A stretch of DNA of 44,094 nt, from contig DAOUQK010000002.1 of the NCBI GenBank assembly GCA_030625695.1, forward strand, positions 1-44,094, read 5' to 3'. The position numbers and the translations under genes were made by a program. Source of the DNA: Paracoccaceae bacterium. GTDB taxonomy: Bacteria; Pseudomonadota; Alphaproteobacteria; Rhodobacterales; Rhodobacteraceae. Under the pieces are notes generated by a model, which worked only from the letters and a program-made list of their open reading frames with translations, had not been told where the DNA came from and made no database searches. Positions 41,001-44,094 of the stretch are shown piece by piece. Every line of letters begins with the position of its first letter. The stretch's first letter is position 1.

Positions 41001-42650
41001 CTAAACACTGCCCATCTTGCAGAAACACGATGACTTTACAGGTACATCGGTGCGGGCATTGGCCAGATCAAGCCTCTGCTTGACCATCCCCGCCTCATCC
41101 ACCCGGCCCAGCCGGGTCAGACAGTCGTGGTATCCATGCAGGCTCCAGACATTATCGGGATGCTGGCAGGCACGGGACAATGTGGCGTCCAAGCCCAGAT
41201 CAGCCCGATACACCGCTGCCGATTCCTCGACATGCCCCTGTTCCAGCAAAAGTGCAGCCAACGCGTGGCGGGTTGGCTGCATCCAGGCCCAAGGTTCGTC
41301 GTATGGCAAATTATCGTCCATCTCGACCGATTTACGCAGATGGGCAAAAGCGGCATCATAGTTAGCGCGGCGATACTCGATCTCGCCCAGCATCATTTCG
41401 CGCGCCACGGCCAGAATATCCAGACAGGTGTTGTTGAACACATACCGCGTATCGGGCACCCGCTTTACCGCCGCCTCAAACAACGCGGCCTCTTTCACGG
41501 CCGGGTCCACATGCCCCGATGCCGCCCAAGCGACCGCCTTGGCGTAATGCATCATCGCCGTGGTGACACAGAACAGGTCCAGGTTGTCGGGCAGGGGTTG
41601 GTCAATGATCTCCTGCCATTTTCCAAACCGGATATAGACGTGCTGCTTCATCGAAATGAAACCTTCCAGCCAGTCGGCCATCGGCGGCGAGGTTTGCAGC
41701 AAAAGTTCCTCAGGCAGGGTTGAAATCATCTCATTGCTGGTTTCGATGGCGTCCTTGTAACGCCCCAGAAACATCGCGCCGTAAATCTTGAAATGATAGT
41801 CATGGCAGCGATACGCCGAATAAAAATTCAACGGGCCTTCGCGCTCCAGAAATTTCCGATCCGCGACAATCGCCGCCTCATTCGACGTCACAACCCGTTC
41901 ATAATGCCCGCACAATACATCAATATGTGTCGGCATATGATTAAGATGACCCGCATCCGGCACTAACCCGCGCAGCGCATCGCCCGCCTTTAACGCCTTT
42001 TCAGGATGTGGTGACATCTCCATCAAATGGATATAGATATGCAGCAATCCGGGATGTTGCATCGCGCCGGGCTGCTCCAACGCGCATTCCAGCACTTCTA
42101 TCGCTTCAGCGGTATCAGCCCCTTCAGCAATCTCACCTGATTTCAAATCCCACAACGCCCAGGGCGTGCGGTTCATTATCGCCTCGCAGAACAACGTCGC
42201 CACATCCAGATCATCGGGAAACGCCTGATAAACCCCGCGCATGGCATCGGCAAAATCATCGTTCCAGGTGTTCATATCTTCTGCAGGCTCGCGCGTTGGA
42301 TACCGGGTTTCTAGCGCGCGGATCAACGCCGCCTCACCCTCATTTGCGTAGTCTATCCGCGCAACCGCGTTCTGCGTCGCCTCATAAGCCCGCGCAACCG
42401 AGGCCATGGCGTCGGCCTTGTCAAACGCCTCCCACGGTTTGTTGTAATTGCACCCCGAGGCATAGGCGATGCCCCAATAGGCAATTGCCAGATTGGGGTC
42501 AGCGGCCACAGCTTTCTGAAAACAGGCTACGGATTCATCATGATTATAGCCAAAACACCATAGCAACCCACGGTCGAACCATAGTTGCGCTGCTTCCACA
42601 TTAGTAGATACGACGCGCCGATAGGGGCCGAGATCATAATACTCGCTCAC
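41001..42650 (-). CDS. Large TPR-repeat protein, cytoplasmic, unknown role
   Basis: 549 residues if translation starts at GTG 42650, which has GGAGGT seven bases upstream; an ATG seven codons earlier (42671) lacks a site. The N-terminus SEYYDLGPYRRVVSTNVEAAQLWFDRGLLWCFGYNHDESVACFQKAVAADPNLAIAYWGIAYASGCNYN is a TPR pair of a type common in bacterial orphan TPR proteins. Repeats continue throughout (LLHIYIHLMEMSPHPEKALKAGDAL; DAAFAHLRKSVEMDDNLPYDEPWAWMQPTRHALAALLLEQGHVEESAAVYR). No signal peptide or enzyme domain. The last codons (KSSCFCKMGSV) are duplicated beyond the methyltransferase gene. The GFA-family gene lies 38 bases upstream in the same direction. Confidence 0.85.
   Translation of the reverse strand: MSEYYDLGPYRRVVSTNVEAAQLWFDRGLLWCFGYNHDESVACFQKAVAADPNLAIAYWGIAYASGCNYNKPWEAFDKADAMASVARAYEATQNAVARIDYANEGEAALIRALETRYPTREPAEDMNTWNDDFADAMRGVYQAFPDDLDVATLFCEAIMNRTPWALWDLKSGEIAEGADTAEAIEVLECALEQPGAMQHPGLLHIYIHLMEMSPHPEKALKAGDALRGLVPDAGHLNHMPTHIDVLCGHYERVVTSNEAAIVADRKFLEREGPLNFYSAYRCHDYHFKIYGAMFLGRYKDAIETSNEMISTLPEELLLQTSPPMADWLEGFISMKQHVYIRFGKWQEIIDQPLPDNLDLFCVTTAMMHYAKAVAWAASGHVDPAVKEAALFEAAVKRVPDTRYVFNNTCLDILAVAREMMLGEIEYRRANYDAAFAHLRKSVEMDDNLPYDEPWAWMQPTRHALAALLLEQGHVEESAAVYRADLGLDATLSRACQHPDNVWSLHGYHDCLTRLGRVDEAGMVKQRLDLANARTDVPVKSSCFCKMGSV
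41003..41038. repeat. Right copy of the 36-bp direct repeat, in the 3' end of the TPR gene
   Basis: Forms the final codons of the TPR gene and matches 39957-39992 at 31 of 36 bases in the same orientation. The two copies bracket about 1.0 kb containing only the methyltransferase gene. Confidence 0.75.
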
Positions 42651-42688
42651 GTTGGAACCTCCGTCAAACAATAGGGCGGCAGGTGCCG

Positions 42689-43117
42689 CTATTCGGGCAG
42701 CATATCGCCCGAGCCGCCCATTTCACTGGGGAAATCCTTGAACTTGGGCAGGCCGTCCTTCATCGGATGAACCGTTTCGCCATAGTTCACATGCAGGCCC
42801 GGCTCGTAACTGAAGGTCGGAATGGTGCCGGCACAAACATCAATCATGCCCATGGTCGGGTGAACGGCCATGATATTGCCGCCGCAGGTCTTGCAGAACT
42901 GGCGTTCACTGTTCGGGGTCTTGCTGAACATGCCGATATTGTCGGCCCCCCTGGTCACTTTTACCGCGTTAATCGGCCAGGCGGTCCAGGTATGCACCAA
43001 TGTCGAGGCCGCGGACCGGCAGGAATCGCAATGACAATATCCCATGCCCATTGGATCGCCTGAAACCTCAATCTCAACCGCGCCGCAGAAACATTTACCT
43101 TTGTGTGTATCGCCCAT
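42689..43117 (-). CDS. GFA-family (glutathione-dependent formaldehyde-activating type) zinc protein
   Basis: 142 residues from MGDTHKGKCFCGAVEIEVSG, preceded by GGGGGAACAG; an ORF extension to 43165 is not needed. The zinc-binding cysteine sets of the family are present: CFCGAV, CHCDSC and CKTCGG. The beta fold ends with the family-typical PGLHVNYGETVHPMKDGLPKFKDFP. Despite the family name most members have no proven formaldehyde activity; many are uncharacterised centromere-protein-V-like zinc proteins. It is probably co-transcribed with the TPR gene downstream. Confidence 0.9.
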   Translation of the reverse strand: MGDTHKGKCFCGAVEIEVSGDPMGMGYCHCDSCRSAASTLVHTWTAWPINAVKVTRGADNIGMFSKTPNSERQFCKTCGGNIMAVHPTMGMIDVCAGTIPTFSYEPGLHVNYGETVHPMKDGLPKFKDFPSEMGGSGDMLPE

Positions 43118-43224
43118 GTCTGTTCCCCCTGATAAGTTTGGTTGTCCTTCAGGGAAGCTTTCCACAGAAGTGAAATCTTATCAAATTATACCAGAACGCC
43201 CGGACACTGGCTCATGCAGCCATC

Positions 43225-43308
43225 CGTAGGGTGGGGTTCCACCCCACCGCCCCGCCCGGCCCCGTCCGGCAAAGTCCAAGGGATGATGGGTTGAAAACCC
43301 ATCCTACG
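43225..43308. repeat. Dispersed palindromic repeat (TAGGGTGGG family), bipartite
   Basis: Left hairpin GGTGGGGTTCCACCCCACC after CGTAG (43225-43248) and right hairpin GATGGGTTGAAAACCCATC before CTACG (43285-43308). It lies in the 265-bp gap between the GFA gene and the end of the saccharopine-dehydrogenase-like gene, and may terminate the latter. Confidence 0.78.
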
Positions 43309-43382
43309 CAACAATGACAGGCTGGTCTTTGGACGGGTTGGTATTATGTAAACGGCCCGGAGTCTGCGGGGCCTCTCATGTC

Positions 43383-44094
43383 TCAGGAATAAAGCCCGCC
43401 GGTTTTGGTTGCCAGAAATGCCTCAAGATCAATATCTTCCTGCTTCAGAAACCCGTGATTGAGCAAAACGCCACTGCGTACCATTTCAATCACCGCCACC
43501 ACCGACCCGGCCGTGGTCCAGGAAATCGCCGTCTGCTTGGCGCCCGCCACCTCAACCGGGCGGTAGCCCCGCACAAACTCATGCCGCTGCAAGCGCCCGT
43601 CAATCTCGCCCTCGGTCGAGACGTGGATATAGACGATATCATCGTCAACCGGGGGCTTGGCATTGACCAGAATGCGCCCGGCTTCTTCGCGGTTCTCGCG
43701 CATCAGCAATTCGTGGAAAAAGAAGTTCATCAACTTCATATGGCCAGGGTACCGCATGGTCTTATAGTCGATATTGTCGACCTTGCCGTGGTATGTCTCG
43801 CACATGGTGCCAAGACCGCCAGAGGTGGTAAATGCCTCCAAAGCCATCCCGTCAATCAGCAACGTCTCGTGCCATTCCATGGGTGACACCCACTTGCGCT
43901 CGCCGTCCTCTAGCACCTCGCAATCGTTCAGATACTCATTGACCACTCCCTCAGGCGACCAGTTGAAGGCGTACCCCAACAGGCCCGTAGGGTGCTGCGG
44001 CAACGCCCCCACCCGCATCCGCACCGAACGGCACGTATCGAACATGGCGATATGTGAGGCCCCGACAATACCGATAAACCCAGGTGCCAGCCCG
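43383..44094 (-). CDS. Saccharopine-dehydrogenase-like oxidoreductase, C-terminal part (runs off the window)
   Basis: The frame is open through the right edge, so the N-terminal Rossmann domain is missing. The visible part (about 236 residues) begins GLAPGFIGIVGASHIAMFDTCRSVRMRVGALPQHPTGLLGYAFNWSPEGVVNEYLNDCEV, the typical C-terminal catalytic/dimer domain of Lys1/Lys9-type and carboxynorspermidine-type enzymes, and continues with YKTMRYPGHMKLMNFF and SWTTAGSVVAVIEMV. These enzymes reductively join or split an amino acid and an oxoacid or polyamine. The exact substrate (saccharopine or other) cannot be told from this part. The stop TAA is 75 bases from a palindromic repeat. Confidence 0.9.
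   Translation of the reverse strand, partial: GLAPGFIGIVGASHIAMFDTCRSVRMRVGALPQHPTGLLGYAFNWSPEGVVNEYLNDCEVLEDGERKWVSPMEWHETLLIDGMALEAFTTSGGLGTMCETYHGKVDNIDYKTMRYPGHMKLMNFFFHELLMRENREEAGRILVNAKPPVDDDIVYIHVSTEGEIDGRLQRHEFVRGYRPVEVAGAKQTAISWTTAGSVVAVIEMVRSGVLLNHGFLKQEDIDLEAFLATKTGGLYS

Overview
The window reads as chromosomal DNA of an alphaproteobacterium of the Rhodobacteraceae (Roseobacter-type). The supporting signs are the GC-rich codon use, the gene order glyQ - DUF6446-like - glyS, the FolB/FolP/GlmM trio, the many orphan TPR and periplasmic proteins, and dispersed palindromes of the TAGGGTGGG and CCCGGGCTTGAC types. No rRNA, tRNA or CRISPR array was found. About 31 genes are supported, plus one complete mobile element.

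Left part (1-12911): the 3' end of a TrkH potassium transporter; an AruI-like ThDP decarboxylase; a secreted trypsin-fold protein whose whole catalytic triad appears to be replaced; a small orphan gene whose ribosome binding site lies inside a long perfect palindrome; a 112-bp MITE-like inverted repeat; then glyQ, a DUF6446-like membrane protein, a GltS glutamate/Na+ symporter, glyS and a PPDK-like PEP enzyme, all on the plus strand.

13006-15967 is a complete 2,946-bp insertion. It has 19-bp terminal inverted repeats (18/19 matching) and an 8-bp target duplication, CATTTTGC. It carries an IS1-like DDE transposase and three passengers: an XRE-ImmA/IrrE metalloprotease, a 161-residue acidic partner and a small basic protein. 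A second, internal copy of the left-end core lies just before the transposase, which suggests that a ~0.93-kb IS gained an outer end and trapped the cargo.

16073-23523 is housekeeping: a SleB-type wall hydrolase, folB (fused to a kinase-like domain), folP, glmM, the methionine-salvage pair mtnK-mtnA and an AroE paralogue.

23610-34682 is the most unusual region. Nine consecutive minus-strand genes encode an RND adaptor, an RND pump with an extra membrane segment and a ~180-residue histone-H1-like Lys/Ala/Pro tail, three secreted low-complexity proteins (one resembling sulfur globule proteins), a DUF4412/LolA-like periplasmic protein, a ParA-type ATPase, a membrane-anchored TPR protein and a dynamin-like GTPase with two membrane segments. 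Together they look like a system that builds, coats and positions an extracytoplasmic granule or membrane-associated structure. That role is inference. The gene content, order and features come from the sequence.

Right part (35191-44094): a DUF302 protein behind a terminator, a dienelactone-hydrolase-like esterase, a CadC-like winged-helix/TPR regulator, an orphan Leu/Ile/Val-type binding protein, a SAM methyltransferase lying between two copies of the 3' end of the neighbouring TPR gene (a sign of insertion or transfer), the TPR gene itself, a GFA-family zinc protein and the C-terminal part of a saccharopine-dehydrogenase-like enzyme that runs off the window.
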